From: Klenkia soli
GTDB taxonomy: Bacteria > Actinomycetota > Actinomycetes > Mycobacteriales > Geodermatophilaceae
Direction: 5' to 3'
Assembly: GCF_900103975.1 (NCBI RefSeq)
Contig: NZ_FNIR01000002.1
Span: 1-64,000 of the forward strand
Length of the DNA: 64,000 nucleotides
Part shown: in pieces, positions 9,355-18,465 of the stretch
Layout of the letters: each line of letters begins with the position of its first letter
Position numbering within the stretch: the stretch's first letter is position 1
Notes under the pieces: generated by a model
Databases searched by the model: none
What the model was told of the DNA's origin: nothing
The model's input: the letters and a program-made list of their open reading frames with translations, nothing else
Made by a program: the position numbers and the translations under genes

Positions 9355-9395
9355 GTAGACGAGCCGATGGAGGGCGGCGCCGCTACCTTGCCACC

Positions 9396-9782
9396 GTGTC
9401 CACCGTCGTGAGGTTCGCGCTCCGCGTCGTCGTCCTGGCCGTGATCATCTACGTGGTCACCCGGCTGGTCAGCGGCATCACCGTCGTCGGCAACACCGAG
9501 GGGACCTTCGGGGTGGCCGGCACCTACCTCTGGGTCGCCCTGCTGTTCGCCGTGGTCAACACGATCGTCGGCCCGGTGGTGCGGTTGCTGTCGCTGCCGT
9601 TCGTCGTCCTGACCCTGGGGTTGTTCCTGCTGGTCGTCAACGCGGCCCTGCTGGGCATCACCGCGGCGATCAGCGACCGCCTGGAGGTCGACGGCTTCTG
9701 GACGGCGGTCGCCGGTGGCTTCCTCATCGCCCTGTTCAGCTGGATCGCCGAGCTGCTGCTCCCGCTCGAGGTCAAGAGCTGA
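9396..9782 (+). CDS. Small four-helix membrane protein, phage-holin-4 superfamily (YvlD-like)
   Basis: A 128-residue protein that is almost entirely hydrophobic. It has helices around residues 5-25, 40-58, 60-85 and 100-122, with conserved small-residue patches such as FAVVNTIVGPVVRLLSLP. This matches the family often annotated as mycobacterial 4-TMS phage holin superfamily IV. In free-living actinobacteria these are chromosomal membrane proteins of unknown function, and nothing nearby is phage-like. GTG at 9396 is chosen because the protein begins directly with the first helix; upstream codons run through the divergent promoter. Confidence 0.82.
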   Translation: MSTVVRFALRVVVLAVIIYVVTRLVSGITVVGNTEGTFGVAGTYLWVALLFAVVNTIVGPVVRLLSLPFVVLTLGLFLLVVNAALLGITAAISDRLEVDGFWTAVAGGFLIALFSWIAELLLPLEVKS

Positions 9783-9835
9783 ACACTCCGTGCGCCGGAT
9801 GACGTCCAGGACGTCTGCCCACTAGCGTCGGGGTC

Positions 9836-12800
9836 ATGGCTCGTCCCGGGACCGTCCCCAGCTCCGCCACCACCACCCGGGACGCCGCCCCGGCCGACGA
9901 GATGGCCGCGCTCGAGGCGGCCCGCACCGAGAAGGCGAACCTGCTCGACCTGGCCGGCGAGGCGCTGGCCACCGAGGAGGTGCCCGACCTGCCGGCCGGG
10001 CTGACCGACGACGACGTCCCCGCGGTGGTGCACTCCTACTTCCGCGGCGAGCCCGCCGCCGAGGTGGTCGGGCACGACCCCGGCTCGCTGGCCCGCCTGG
10101 CGCTGGACCACCTGGCCCTGGCCGCGACCCGGCCGCAGGGGGCGGCGGTGGTGGCGGTCGACCGCACGCAGAACGGCTCCTCCGTGCTGCGCGTGGTCAC
10201 CGACGACATGCCGTTCCTGGTCGACTCCGTCGCCGCCGAGGTCGTGCGGCAGAAGGTGGTGCTCGACCACGTCGTCCACCCGGTGGTGCACGTGCGCCGC
10301 GACATCACCGGCACCCTGCTGCAGTTCTGCGACGGCACCGACCCCGCCGACGCCATCGCCGAGTCCTGGATCGCGGTCGTGCTGGCCGGCACCATCGACG
10401 ACGAGGCAGCCGATGACCTGGTCGCCGGCCTGCGCACCGTGCTCGCCGACGTCCGCGGGGTGCACGAGGACGCCGAGAAGCTCAAGGCCCGCGCCCTGGA
10501 CCTCGCCCACTTCCTCGAGCGGGAGCCGGCGAGCACCAGCACCGACCCCGCCGACGACCCGCACGAGGCCGCCGCGCTGCTGCGCTGGATGGTCGAGGGC
10601 AACTTCGTCTTCCTCGGCGCCCGCGACGTCGACCTGGTCGAGACCGACGGCGAGCCCGCCACCGCCGCGGTGCCGGCCAGCGGCCTGGGCGTGCTGCGCG
10701 ACGACACCGACATGAGCACCCCGGTGGTGCCGGTCAGCGCCGCCGCCCGGGGCGCGCTGGGCCGGCGGGTGCTGGTCACCAAGGCCGACGTCCGCTCGAC
10801 CGTGCACCGCCCGGCGTGGTTGGACGTCGTCGCCATCTCGCTGCCCGGGCCGAAGGGGTCGCGGATCCGGCAGCACCGCATCGTCGGGCTGTTCCCCACC
10901 GGCGCGTACACGGCCAGCGTCACCGAGGTGCCGCTGGTGCGCCGCACGGCGGCGGCGGTGCTGGCCCGCTCCGGCGTGGAGGCCGAGAGCCACACCGGCA
11001 AGGAGCTGCTCGACGTCCTCGAGACCTACCCGCGCGACGAGCTGCTGCAGGTCGACGTCGAGGAGCTGCTGCCGGTCGCGCTGGCGGTGCTGCACCTGCG
11101 CGAGCGCCGGCAGACCCGGTTGTTCCTGCGCCGCGACCCGTTCGGCCGGTTCTTCTCCGCGCTGGTCTACCTGCCCCGCGACCGGTACACCACCGAGGTC
11201 CGGCTGGCGATGCAGCGGCTGCTGCTGGAGACCCTGGGCGGGTCCTCCATCGAGTACACCGCGCGCTCCACCGAGTCGGTGCTCACCCGCATCCACTTCG
11301 TCGTGCGGGTGCAGGCCCGCCGCGGGGTCGCCGCGCTGCCCGAGGTCGACGTCCAGGAGCTCGAGCGGCAGCTGGCCGCCGCGGCCCGCAGCTGGACCGA
11401 CGACCTGGGCGACGTCCTCGCCGCCGAGTACGGGCGCGACGCCGAGCGTCGCCTGGCCCAGGTCGCCGATGCGTTCCCGCCCGCCTACCAGGCCGACTTC
11501 CCCGCCTCCACCGCCGTGGGCGACCTGGACCGGCTGGAGTCCCTGCAGCCCGGTGAGCTGTCGCTGCGGCTGTGGACCCCCCGCGACGCCGCCCCCGGCG
11601 AGCGCCGGCTGACGGTGTTCCGGGTGGGCGAGCGCCTGCTGCTCAGCCAGGTGCTGCCCGTGCTCCAGCACCTCGGCGTCGACGTCGTCGACGAGCGGCC
11701 CTACGAGATCGACCGGATCGGCGCCCCGCTGGCGTGGGTGTACGACTTCGGCCTGGCGCTGCCGGCGCAGATCGAGATCCCGGCCACCGACACCCTCCCC
11801 CGCCGGTTCACCGACGCGATCGCCGCCGTGTGGCGCGGCGACGCCGAGGACGACGGTCTCGGTGCGCTGGTGCTGGTCGCCGGGCTGACCTGGCAGCAGG
11901 TCGCCGTGGTGCGGGCCTACGTGCAGTGGCTGCGCCAGGGCGGGCTGCCGTTCTCGGCGCGGTACGTGGAGACGGTGCTGGCCGAGCACCCCGATCTGGT
12001 CGCGATCGTCCTCGAGCTGTTCGCGGTGCGGTTCGACCCGCGGCAGACCGGTGACCGGGCCGGCGCCGAGAACGCGCTGGTCGAGCGGCTGACCGACGGG
12101 ATCGGCGCCGTCTCCTCGCTGGACGCCGACCGCGTGCTCACCGCGCTGCTGGCCGCCGTCCGGGCCACCCAGCGCACGACCGCCTACACCGCGGGTGCCT
12201 TCACCGACGGCACCCCGCTGGCCATCAAGCTGGACCCGCACGCCGTCCCCGACCTGCCCGAACCGCGCCCGGCCCGCGAGGTCTGGGTCTCCTCCCCCCG
12301 CGTCACCGGCGTGCACCTGCGCTTCGGCGCAGTGGCCCGCGGCGGGCTGCGCTGGTCCGACCGGCGCGAGGACCTCCGCACAGAGATCCTCGGCCTGGTC
12401 AAGGCGCAGACGGTGAAGAACACCGTCATCGTGCCCACCGGCGCGAAGGGCGGCTTCGTGCTGCTGCGCCCGCCGGCCGACCGCGAGGCGTGGCTGGCCG
12501 AGGGCAAGGCCTGCTACCGGCTGTTCATCGGCGCCCTGCTGTCGCTGACCGACAACCTGGTCGACGGCGCCGTCGTCCCCGCCGAGGGCGTGGTGCGGCA
12601 CGACGGCGACGACACCTACCTCGTCGTCGCGGCCGACAAGGGGACGGCGACCTTCTCCGACCTGGCCAACTCGGTGTCGATCGAGCGCGGCTTCTGGCTG
12701 GGCGACGCCTTCGCCTCGGGCGGGTCGGTCGGCTACGACCACAAGGCCATGGGCATCACCGCCCGCGGCGCCTGGGAGTCGGTGACCCGGCACTTCCGCG

Positions 12801-14737
12801 AGCTGGGCATCGACACCCAGACGCAGGAGATCACCGTCGTCGGCGTCGGCGACATGAGCGGCGACGTGTTCGGCAACGGGATGCTGCTGTCCGAGCACCT
12901 GCGGGTGGTGGCGGCGTTCGACCACCGGCACGTGTTCGTCGACCCCACCCCGGACGCCGCGACCTCGTTCGCCGAGCGGCAGCGGCTGTTCGCCCTCCCC
13001 CGGTCCAGCTGGGCCGACTACGACCCGATGCTGATCAGCGCCGGCGGTGGCGTGTGGCCCCGCACGGCGAAGTCCGTGCCGGTCAGCGAGCCGGTGCGCA
13101 CCGCGCTCGGGCTGGCCGCCGACGTCGACCACCTCACCCCGGCCGAGCTGATCCGCGCGGTCCTGCTGGCCCCGGTCGACCTGCTGTTCAACGGCGGCAT
13201 CGGCACCTACGTCAAGGCGTCGACCGAGAGCGCGCTGGACGTCGGGGACAAGGCCAACGACGCCGTGCGGGTGAACGGCGAGGACCTCCGGGTGCGGGTG
13301 GTCGGCGAGGGCGGCAACCTGGGGCTGACCCAGCGCGGCCGCATCGAGTACGCGCTGGCCGGCGGACGGGTCAACACCGACGCCATCGACAACTCGGCCG
13401 GGGTGGACACCTCCGACCACGAGGTCAACCTCAAGATCGCGCTGGGCGCCGTGCAGCTGGACGCCGAGGGCCGGGCCGCGCTGCTGGCCTCGATGACCGA
13501 CGAGGTCGCCGCCCAGGTCCTCACCGACAACTACGCGCAGAACGCCACCCTGGCCGCCGAGTCCGCCTCCGCGCGCAGCCTGCTCGACGCCCACACCCGG
13601 TTCATGCGGGCCCTGGAGCGCTCGGGCCGGCTGGACCGGGCGGTCGAGGCCCTCCCCGACGGCCGGGCGCTGTCCGAGCGCCGCCGCGACGGCCAGGCGC
13701 TGACCTCCCCCGAGCTGTCGGTGCTGCTGGCCTACGCCAAGCTCGAGGCCGACGCCGCCGTGCTGCACTCCACGCTGCCCGACGACCCCGCGCTGGGCCG
13801 GCTGCTCACCGAGTACGCCCCGGCCCCGCTGCGCGAGCGCTTCCCCGAGGCGGTCGAGCAGCACCCGCTGCGCCGGGAGATCATCGCCACCGCGCTGGTC
13901 AACCGGGCGGTGAACGTCGCGGGGGTCACCGGGTTGTTCCGGCTGTCCGAGGAGACCGGTGCGCCGCTGGTGGCCGTCGTCCGGGCGCACGCGGTTGCTC
14001 GTGCGGTCTTCGACGTCGACCGGTTCTGGGACGCCGCCCGCCCGCTGGACAACCGGGTGCCGGCCGCCGTCCAGGTGCAGCTGCGCACCGAGGCGACCCG
14101 GTTGGCCGAGCGGGCCGCCCGCTGGCTGCTGCACCTGCCCGAGCTGGCCGCCGAGCCCGGTGAGTCGATCGCCGCGTCGGCCGCCCGGTTCGCCGGGCCG
14201 GCCGCGACCGTCGCCCGCGAGCTGCCGCAGTGGCTGCTGGGCGCCGACGCCGAGGCCTACGCCGAGCGCGCGGCGGGGTTCCGGGCCGCCGGGGTGCCCG
14301 CGGAGCTCGCCGCCACCGCGGCGGTCGCCCCGCTGCTGCCCGGCGCGCTGGACCTCACCCGGGTGTGCGAGGAGACCGGGGCGCCGATCCCGCTGGCCGG
14401 CCGGGTCTGGGAGTGCGTCGCCGCCCGGCTGGACCTCGTGCCGCTGCGCGAGCTGGTCATCGGTCTCCCCCGTGACCGTCGCTGGCCCTCGATGGCCCGG
14501 GCCGCGCTCCGCGACGACCTCACCGCCGAGCAGGCCGCGCTCACGGCCGAGGTGCTGCGCGGGCGCGCCGGCGACGACGAGGACCCCGACACCCTCGTCG
14601 CCCGCTGGGCCGACCGCTGGGACACCGCGCAGCGCCGGGCGGCCGCCCAGCTGGCCGAGCTGGCCGCGGGCGAGGCGCACGAGCTGGCCGAGCTGGTGGT
14701 CGCCGTCCGCACCCTGCGCGGCCTGCGGAGGGGCTGA
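9836..14737 (+). CDS. gdh2: NAD-specific glutamate dehydrogenase, large 180-kDa class
   Basis: A 1633-residue enzyme that deaminates L-glutamate to 2-oxoglutarate with NAD+. The length fits the L-GDH180 class described from Streptomyces, Pseudomonas and Mycobacterium. The N-terminal half holds ACT-like regulatory segments (for example DDMPFLVDSV near 10205). The catalytic core follows, with GAKGGFVL near 12440 and GVGDMSGDVFGNGML near 12840-12890 for NAD binding. A long helical C-terminal region follows. It stands alone, with its stop 13 bases from the convergent membrane gene. ATG at 9836 lacks a good Shine-Dalgarno. In mycobacteria this enzyme is inhibited by the FHA protein GarA; whether that holds here is unknown. 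Confidence 0.95.
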   Translation: MARPGTVPSSATTTRDAAPADEMAALEAARTEKANLLDLAGEALATEEVPDLPAGLTDDDVPAVVHSYFRGEPAAEVVGHDPGSLARLALDHLALAATRPQGAAVVAVDRTQNGSSVLRVVTDDMPFLVDSVAAEVVRQKVVLDHVVHPVVHVRRDITGTLLQFCDGTDPADAIAESWIAVVLAGTIDDEAADDLVAGLRTVLADVRGVHEDAEKLKARALDLAHFLEREPASTSTDPADDPHEAAALLRWMVEGNFVFLGARDVDLVETDGEPATAAVPASGLGVLRDDTDMSTPVVPVSAAARGALGRRVLVTKADVRSTVHRPAWLDVVAISLPGPKGSRIRQHRIVGLFPTGAYTASVTEVPLVRRTAAAVLARSGVEAESHTGKELLDVLETYPRDELLQVDVEELLPVALAVLHLRERRQTRLFLRRDPFGRFFSALVYLPRDRYTTEVRLAMQRLLLETLGGSSIEYTARSTESVLTRIHFVVRVQARRGVAALPEVDVQELERQLAAAARSWTDDLGDVLAAEYGRDAERRLAQVADAFPPAYQADFPASTAVGDLDRLESLQPGELSLRLWTPRDAAPGERRLTVFRVGERLLLSQVLPVLQHLGVDVVDERPYEIDRIGAPLAWVYDFGLALPAQIEIPATDTLPRRFTDAIAAVWRGDAEDDGLGALVLVAGLTWQQVAVVRAYVQWLRQGGLPFSARYVETVLAEHPDLVAIVLELFAVRFDPRQTGDRAGAENALVERLTDGIGAVSSLDADRVLTALLAAVRATQRTTAYTAGAFTDGTPLAIKLDPHAVPDLPEPRPAREVWVSSPRVTGVHLRFGAVARGGLRWSDRREDLRTEILGLVKAQTVKNTVIVPTGAKGGFVLLRPPADREAWLAEGKACYRLFIGALLSLTDNLVDGAVVPAEGVVRHDGDDTYLVVAADKGTATFSDLANSVSIERGFWLGDAFASGGSVGYDHKAMGITARGAWESVTRHFRELGIDTQTQEITVVGVGDMSGDVFGNGMLLSEHLRVVAAFDHRHVFVDPTPDAATSFAERQRLFALPRSSWADYDPMLISAGGGVWPRTAKSVPVSEPVRTALGLAADVDHLTPAELIRAVLLAPVDLLFNGGIGTYVKASTESALDVGDKANDAVRVNGEDLRVRVVGEGGNLGLTQRGRIEYALAGGRVNTDAIDNSAGVDTSDHEVNLKIALGAVQLDAEGRAALLASMTDEVAAQVLTDNYAQNATLAAESASARSLLDAHTRFMRALERSGRLDRAVEALPDGRALSERRRDGQALTSPELSVLLAYAKLEADAAVLHSTLPDDPALGRLLTEYAPAPLRERFPEAVEQHPLRREIIATALVNRAVNVAGVTGLFRLSEETGAPLVAVVRAHAVARAVFDVDRFWDAARPLDNRVPAAVQVQLRTEATRLAERAARWLLHLPELAAEPGESIAASAARFAGPAATVARELPQWLLGADAEAYAERAAGFRAAGVPAELAATAAVAPLLPGALDLTRVCEETGAPIPLAGRVWECVAARLDLVPLRELVIGLPRDRRWPSMARAALRDDLTAEQAALTAEVLRGRAGDDEDPDTLVARWADRWDTAQRRAAAQLAELAAGEAHELAELVVAVRTLRGLRRG

Positions 14738-14750
14738 CCGGACCGGCCGC

Positions 14751-15296
14751 TCAGCGCAGGCGGGACAGGCGCACCAGAGCGACCACCACGGTGGCGATCC
14801 CGGTGGACGCGGCCAGCACCAGCAGCACCCCGCCGACGGCGATGGTGGTGCCGGCGCCGTTCTCCAGGGCCGACTGCAGCAGGCCCAGGGCGGTTCCGCC
14901 GCCCTGCTCCACGAACATCCCGGCCCCCACCAGTGCCAGGCCGGCGCCGACCCCGGCCCGTGCGCGCTGGACCACGGCGCCGACCACGAGCAGCGCCACC
15001 CCGACCAGCAGCACCAGACCCGCGGCCTGGAAGATCGACTCCTGGTCGCCGAAGCGCTGCAGGACCGGGCTGAAGTACCCGGTGCCGTCGGCGAAGGTGT
15101 AGGTCGGCAGGACCGTGCCCAGCGCCCCGAGGACGGCGGTCACCAGGGCGAGCACCAGAACCGGGGTGCCGCCCCCGGCGGCCGGCCGCGCCGCCGGGGT
15201 GCCCCACGCGGCCTGCCGGGCCTGGGGTGCCCACTGCTGCTGACCTCCCCACGCGGGCTGCGGCTGGTCCCAGGGCGGCTGCGGTGGCTGGCTCAC
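14751..15296 (-). CDS. Predicted membrane protein with Pro/Gln/Trp-rich N-terminus
   Basis: A 181-residue protein I do not recognise beyond its shape. The first 50 residues are rich in P, Q, W and A (QPPQPPWDQP, WGGQQQW), as in many actinobacterial envelope proteins. Hydrophobic helices then fall at about residues 60-80, 95-120, 125-145 and 155-178. GTG at 15296 forms a GTGA overlap with the upstream TetR stop, so it is read as the last gene of a four-gene leftward run. A longer form starting at 15317 is possible but would overlap TetR further. Function unknown. Confidence 0.72.
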   Translation of the reverse strand: MSQPPQPPWDQPQPAWGGQQQWAPQARQAAWGTPAARPAAGGGTPVLVLALVTAVLGALGTVLPTYTFADGTGYFSPVLQRFGDQESIFQAAGLVLLVGVALLVVGAVVQRARAGVGAGLALVGAGMFVEQGGGTALGLLQSALENGAGTTIAVGGVLLVLAASTGIATVVVALVRLSRLR

Positions 15297-15865
15297 GCCG
15301 GTGATCCTGCCGGGCACCCGGCGTACCTGCGCAGCAGCCGGCGCAGCGCGGTGACGGCGCGGCCGGTGCGTTCGGCGCCGCCGAATGCGGTCTGGTGGAG
15401 CACCAGGGCGTCCAGGGTGAGGAAGACCAGCTCGGCGAGGTCGGGGTCGTCCAGGCCGTTGCGCAGCAGCTCCTGGCTCACCGCGGCGCGGTAGCGGGCG
15501 TTGACCCGCTCCATGACGGCGGCGATCCCCGGTCGCCGGCGACCCTCGAGGTACAGCTCGAACTGGAAGGCCTGCGCCTCGGGGTGCAGGGTGACCATCT
15601 CGACGATGCCGGAGGCCAGGGACCCGAAGCCGGGGTCGGGGGAGCCCAGGTGGATCTCGGCGAGGCTCCGGGTGACGCAGTGCTGCAGTGCTTCCTCGAC
15701 CAGGACGTCCCAGCTGCCGAAGTGGTACCGCACCGAGCCGTGGGTGACCCCCGCCTCGGCGGCGACCGACCGGTAGGTCAGGCCGCGCAGGCCCCGCGTG
15801 GCCGCGACGGTGACCGCGGCCTGCAGCAGCGCCTCCTTCGCCGTCCCGTACGGCACGCTCCTCAC
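15293..15865 (-). CDS. TetR-family transcriptional regulator
   Basis: A 190-residue protein with the TetR helix-turn-helix at about residues 12-58 (YRSVAAEAGVTHGSVRYHF) and a C-terminal TetR_C-type helical domain. GTG at 15865 overlaps the stop of the dioxygenase as GTGA, suggesting coupled translation; a second GTG nine bases later is a possible alternative but would sit too close to GAGGAG. A regulator in the middle of the run, after the enzymes it may control, hints at feedback by an aromatic compound. This is inferred from position only. Confidence 0.85.
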   Translation of the reverse strand: MRSVPYGTAKEALLQAAVTVAATRGLRGLTYRSVAAEAGVTHGSVRYHFGSWDVLVEEALQHCVTRSLAEIHLGSPDPGFGSLASGIVEMVTLHPEAQAFQFELYLEGRRRPGIAAVMERVNARYRAAVSQELLRNGLDDPDLAELVFLTLDALVLHQTAFGGAERTGRAVTALRRLLRRYAGCPAGSPA

Positions 15866-16731
15866 ACCGGCAGCAGGGACAGGTCGAAGGTCAGGGTGCG
15901 GAAGGGGTTGGCGAGCCCGACCTGCGCGGCGCGCGCGGGGTCGTCGACCACGGGCACCTCGCGGACCAGGGAGTCCTTGACGCCGAAGACCGCGTCGGAG
16001 TCCAGGTAGGGGCTGTCGGCGACGAACACGTGGGTGGTGACGGACCGGTACCCCTCGGCCTGCGCGATGAAGTGCAGGTGCGCCGGCCGGTTCGGGTGCC
16101 GGCCGGTGGCGGCCAGCAGTTGCCCGACCGGGCCGTCGTCCGGGATCGGGTAGTAGCGGGGGACCACCGACCGGAACCAGAACCGGCCCTCGTCGTCGGT
16201 GGTGAAGATCCCCCGCAGGTTGCCCGCGGGCTGGACGTCGGGTTGCTGGACGTCGTAGAACCCGTCCTCGTTGGTCTGCCAGACGTCGACCGTGGCCCCG
16301 GGCAGGGGGTCGCCGTCGGGGCCGGTGACCTGGCCCGAGACCAGGCAGGGGGTGCCCTTGCCGTCGAGGGCGATGTCGTCGCCGAGCTCGCGGGCGGGGG
16401 AGACCACCATGTGGAACGGTCCCAGCACGGTGGACTCGGTCGCCGTCCCGCCGGTGCGGTGGTTGATCGTCTCCACCAGCATCGACAGCCCCAGGACGTC
16501 GGACAGCAGGATGAACTCCTGCCGGGTCGGGGTGCAGGTCTGGCCGGTGTCGGTGAGGAACCCGATCGCGGTCTCCCACTCGGCCTCGGTGAGCTCGACG
16601 TCCTTGACGAAGTCGTGCAGGTGCCGCACCAACGAGGTGAGCACCTGGCGCAACCGCGGGTCGGGGGTGCCGGCGAAGCTCTCGGCGACCACCTCGGCCG
16701 AGCGCTCCTCGCTGAACAGCTCGCCGGTCAT
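15862..16731 (-). CDS. Intradiol ring-cleavage dioxygenase (hydroxyquinol/catechol 1,2-dioxygenase)
   Basis: A 289-residue non-heme Fe(III) enzyme that opens an aromatic diol between the hydroxyls. Seen: the N-terminal helical dimerisation domain (residues 1-95, with TRQEFILLSDVLG). The beta-sandwich follows, with the four iron ligands recognisable as Tyr in DEDGFYDVQ-like NEDGFYDVQ, Tyr in RYYPIPDDG, and the two His of HLHF. The N-terminal domain and HRTGGTATESTVLGPFH favour hydroxyquinol 1,2-dioxygenase (BenB/DxnF-like) over protocatechuate dioxygenase. It starts within the stop of the GH13 gene (ATGA). No maleylacetate reductase is near, so the pathway must be completed elsewhere. Confidence 0.88.
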   Translation of the reverse strand: MTGELFSEERSAEVVAESFAGTPDPRLRQVLTSLVRHLHDFVKDVELTEAEWETAIGFLTDTGQTCTPTRQEFILLSDVLGLSMLVETINHRTGGTATESTVLGPFHMVVSPARELGDDIALDGKGTPCLVSGQVTGPDGDPLPGATVDVWQTNEDGFYDVQQPDVQPAGNLRGIFTTDDEGRFWFRSVVPRYYPIPDDGPVGQLLAATGRHPNRPAHLHFIAQAEGYRSVTTHVFVADSPYLDSDAVFGVKDSLVREVPVVDDPARAAQVGLANPFRTLTFDLSLLPV

Positions 16732-18437
16732 CGAGCGGTCCGCAGGATGCGGGCGTCCCAGGGGCCGAGGACGGCGGGGTCGTGGTCGGGGAGGTGGTCG
16801 CGGTTGCCCAGCAGCACCTCGGCCTCGACCGCCTCGGGCAGCAGCTCCGCCAGCGGGTGGGGGATGCCGGACACGTTGCAGACCACCAGCAGGGTCTCGT
16901 CGTCCGAGGTCCGGGTGTAGGCGTACACGTCCTCGTGGTCGGGGAGCAGCATGTCGAACGCCCCCAGCTGGACCGTCCGGTTCTCGTGGCGGAGGGCGAT
17001 GAGCGCCCGGTGGTGGGCCAGCACCGAGTGCGGGTCGTCGCGTTGTGCGGCGACGTTCCAGTCGACGTGGTCGGGGTTGACCGCCAGCCAGGGTTCACCG
17101 GTGGTGAAGCCGGCGTGGGGGGAGTCGTCCCACTGCACGGGGGTGCGGGCGTTGTCCCGGCTGGTCGGGCGGAGCGCGGCGAGCACGTCGTCGGGGTCCT
17201 GACCGCGGGCGGTGGCGTCGGCGAAGTGGTTCAGCGACTCGATGTCCCGGAAGTCCCGGACGTCGGCCCAGGTCGAGTTGGCCATGCCGATCTCCTCGCC
17301 CTGGTAGACGTAGGGCGTGCCGCGGTGGCCGTGCAGCAGCGTGGCCAGGCAGGTCGCCGAGTCCCGGCGGTGGGCGGGGGAGTCGTCGCCGAACCGGGAG
17401 ACCGCCCGCGGCTGGTCGTGGTTGTCCCAGTAGAGGGAGTTCCAGCCGACGTCGGCGAGCCCGGCCTGCCAGCGGCCCAGCGAGGCCTTGAGGTCGGTCA
17501 GCCGCAGCGGGCGGCGGTCCCACTTCGAGTCGCCCTGGTCGAGCTGGACGTGCTCGAACTGGAACACCATGTCCAGCTCGGCGCGGGCCGGGTCGGTGAC
17601 CAGCCGGGCCTGCTCGACGGTGGCGCCGGGCATCTCGCCGACGGTGATCAGGTCGGCGTCCCTCCCCGCGAACACCTCGCGGTGCATCTCGGCGAGGAAC
17701 TCGTGCAACCGCGGGCCGAAGAAGGTGGCCACCGTGCCGTCGCCGTAGGGCGTGCCGGGGATCGGCGGGCCGTCGGGCAGGTCGGGGACCTTGCTGATCA
17801 TGTTGATGACGTCCATGCGGAAGCCGTCGACCCCGCGGTCCAGCCACCACCGCATCATCTCGTGGACCGCCTGCCTGACCTGCGGGTTCTCCCAGTTGAG
17901 GTCGGGCTGCTTGCGGCTGAACAGGTGCAGGTAGTACTGCCCGGTGGTCTCGTCGAGCTCCCAGGCGGGGCCGGAGAAGAAGGACTCCCAGTTGGTCGGC
18001 TGGGCGCCCGGGTCGCCGGCGTCCATGCCCTCGCGGGCGTCGCGCCACCAGTACCAGTCGCGCTTGGGGTTGGTCGTCGAGCTGCGGGACTCGACGAACC
18101 AGGGGTGCTCGTCGCTGGTGTGGTTGACCACCAGGTCCATGACGACCTTGATGCCGCGGGCATGCGCGTCGGCGATCAGGCCGTCCATGTCGGCGAGCGT
18201 GCCGAAGGCCGGGTCGATGTCCTGGTAGTCGCTGATGTCGTAGCCGTTGTCGTCCTGCGGCGAGCGGTACACCGGCGACAGCCAGACGACGTCGACGCCC
18301 AGGTCGGCCAGGTGGTCCAGCCTGCCCCGGATGCCGGGGAGGTCACCGATGCCGTCGCCGTCGGAGTCGGCGAACGAGCGCGGGTAGATCTGGTAGACGA
18401 CGGCGGAGGTCCACCACGCCGGGTTCTCGACGGTCAC
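16728..18437 (-). CDS. GH13 alpha-glucosidase / oligo-1,6-glucosidase
   Basis: A 569-residue glycoside hydrolase with a full (beta/alpha)8 domain and C-terminal beta domain. Conserved regions: DLVVNHTSDEHPW, GFRMDVINM with the nucleophile Asp209, VGEMPG with the acid/base Glu268, and WDNHDQPR with Asp341. Length and the opening TSAVVYQIYPRSFADSDGDG match the GH13 subfamily of alpha-glucosidases, oligo-1,6-glucosidases and trehalose-6-phosphate hydrolases. There is no signal peptide, so it acts on imported maltose- or isomaltose-type sugars. The start is GTG at 18437. It is the first gene of a leftward run that unexpectedly continues into aromatic catabolism. Confidence 0.92.
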   Translation of the reverse strand: MTVENPAWWTSAVVYQIYPRSFADSDGDGIGDLPGIRGRLDHLADLGVDVVWLSPVYRSPQDDNGYDISDYQDIDPAFGTLADMDGLIADAHARGIKVVMDLVVNHTSDEHPWFVESRSSTTNPKRDWYWWRDAREGMDAGDPGAQPTNWESFFSGPAWELDETTGQYYLHLFSRKQPDLNWENPQVRQAVHEMMRWWLDRGVDGFRMDVINMISKVPDLPDGPPIPGTPYGDGTVATFFGPRLHEFLAEMHREVFAGRDADLITVGEMPGATVEQARLVTDPARAELDMVFQFEHVQLDQGDSKWDRRPLRLTDLKASLGRWQAGLADVGWNSLYWDNHDQPRAVSRFGDDSPAHRRDSATCLATLLHGHRGTPYVYQGEEIGMANSTWADVRDFRDIESLNHFADATARGQDPDDVLAALRPTSRDNARTPVQWDDSPHAGFTTGEPWLAVNPDHVDWNVAAQRDDPHSVLAHHRALIALRHENRTVQLGAFDMLLPDHEDVYAYTRTSDDETLLVVCNVSGIPHPLAELLPEAVEAEVLLGNRDHLPDHDPAVLGPWDARILRTAR

Positions 18438-18465
18438 ACCCCCATCCTGCCGGAGGCGGAGCGGA

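Noticed and set aside
9396-9782. Phage holin, implying prophage
   Set aside because: The protein belongs to a chromosomal holin-4-like superfamily; no other phage gene, integrase or att repeat is in the window.
9524-14680. A 1718-codon open frame on the minus strand opposite the glutamate dehydrogenase
   Set aside because: It is composed of low-complexity G, R, Q, H and V runs with no domain, mirrors the codon bias of the real gene, and runs across the start of its neighbour. Typical antisense shadow in GC-rich DNA.
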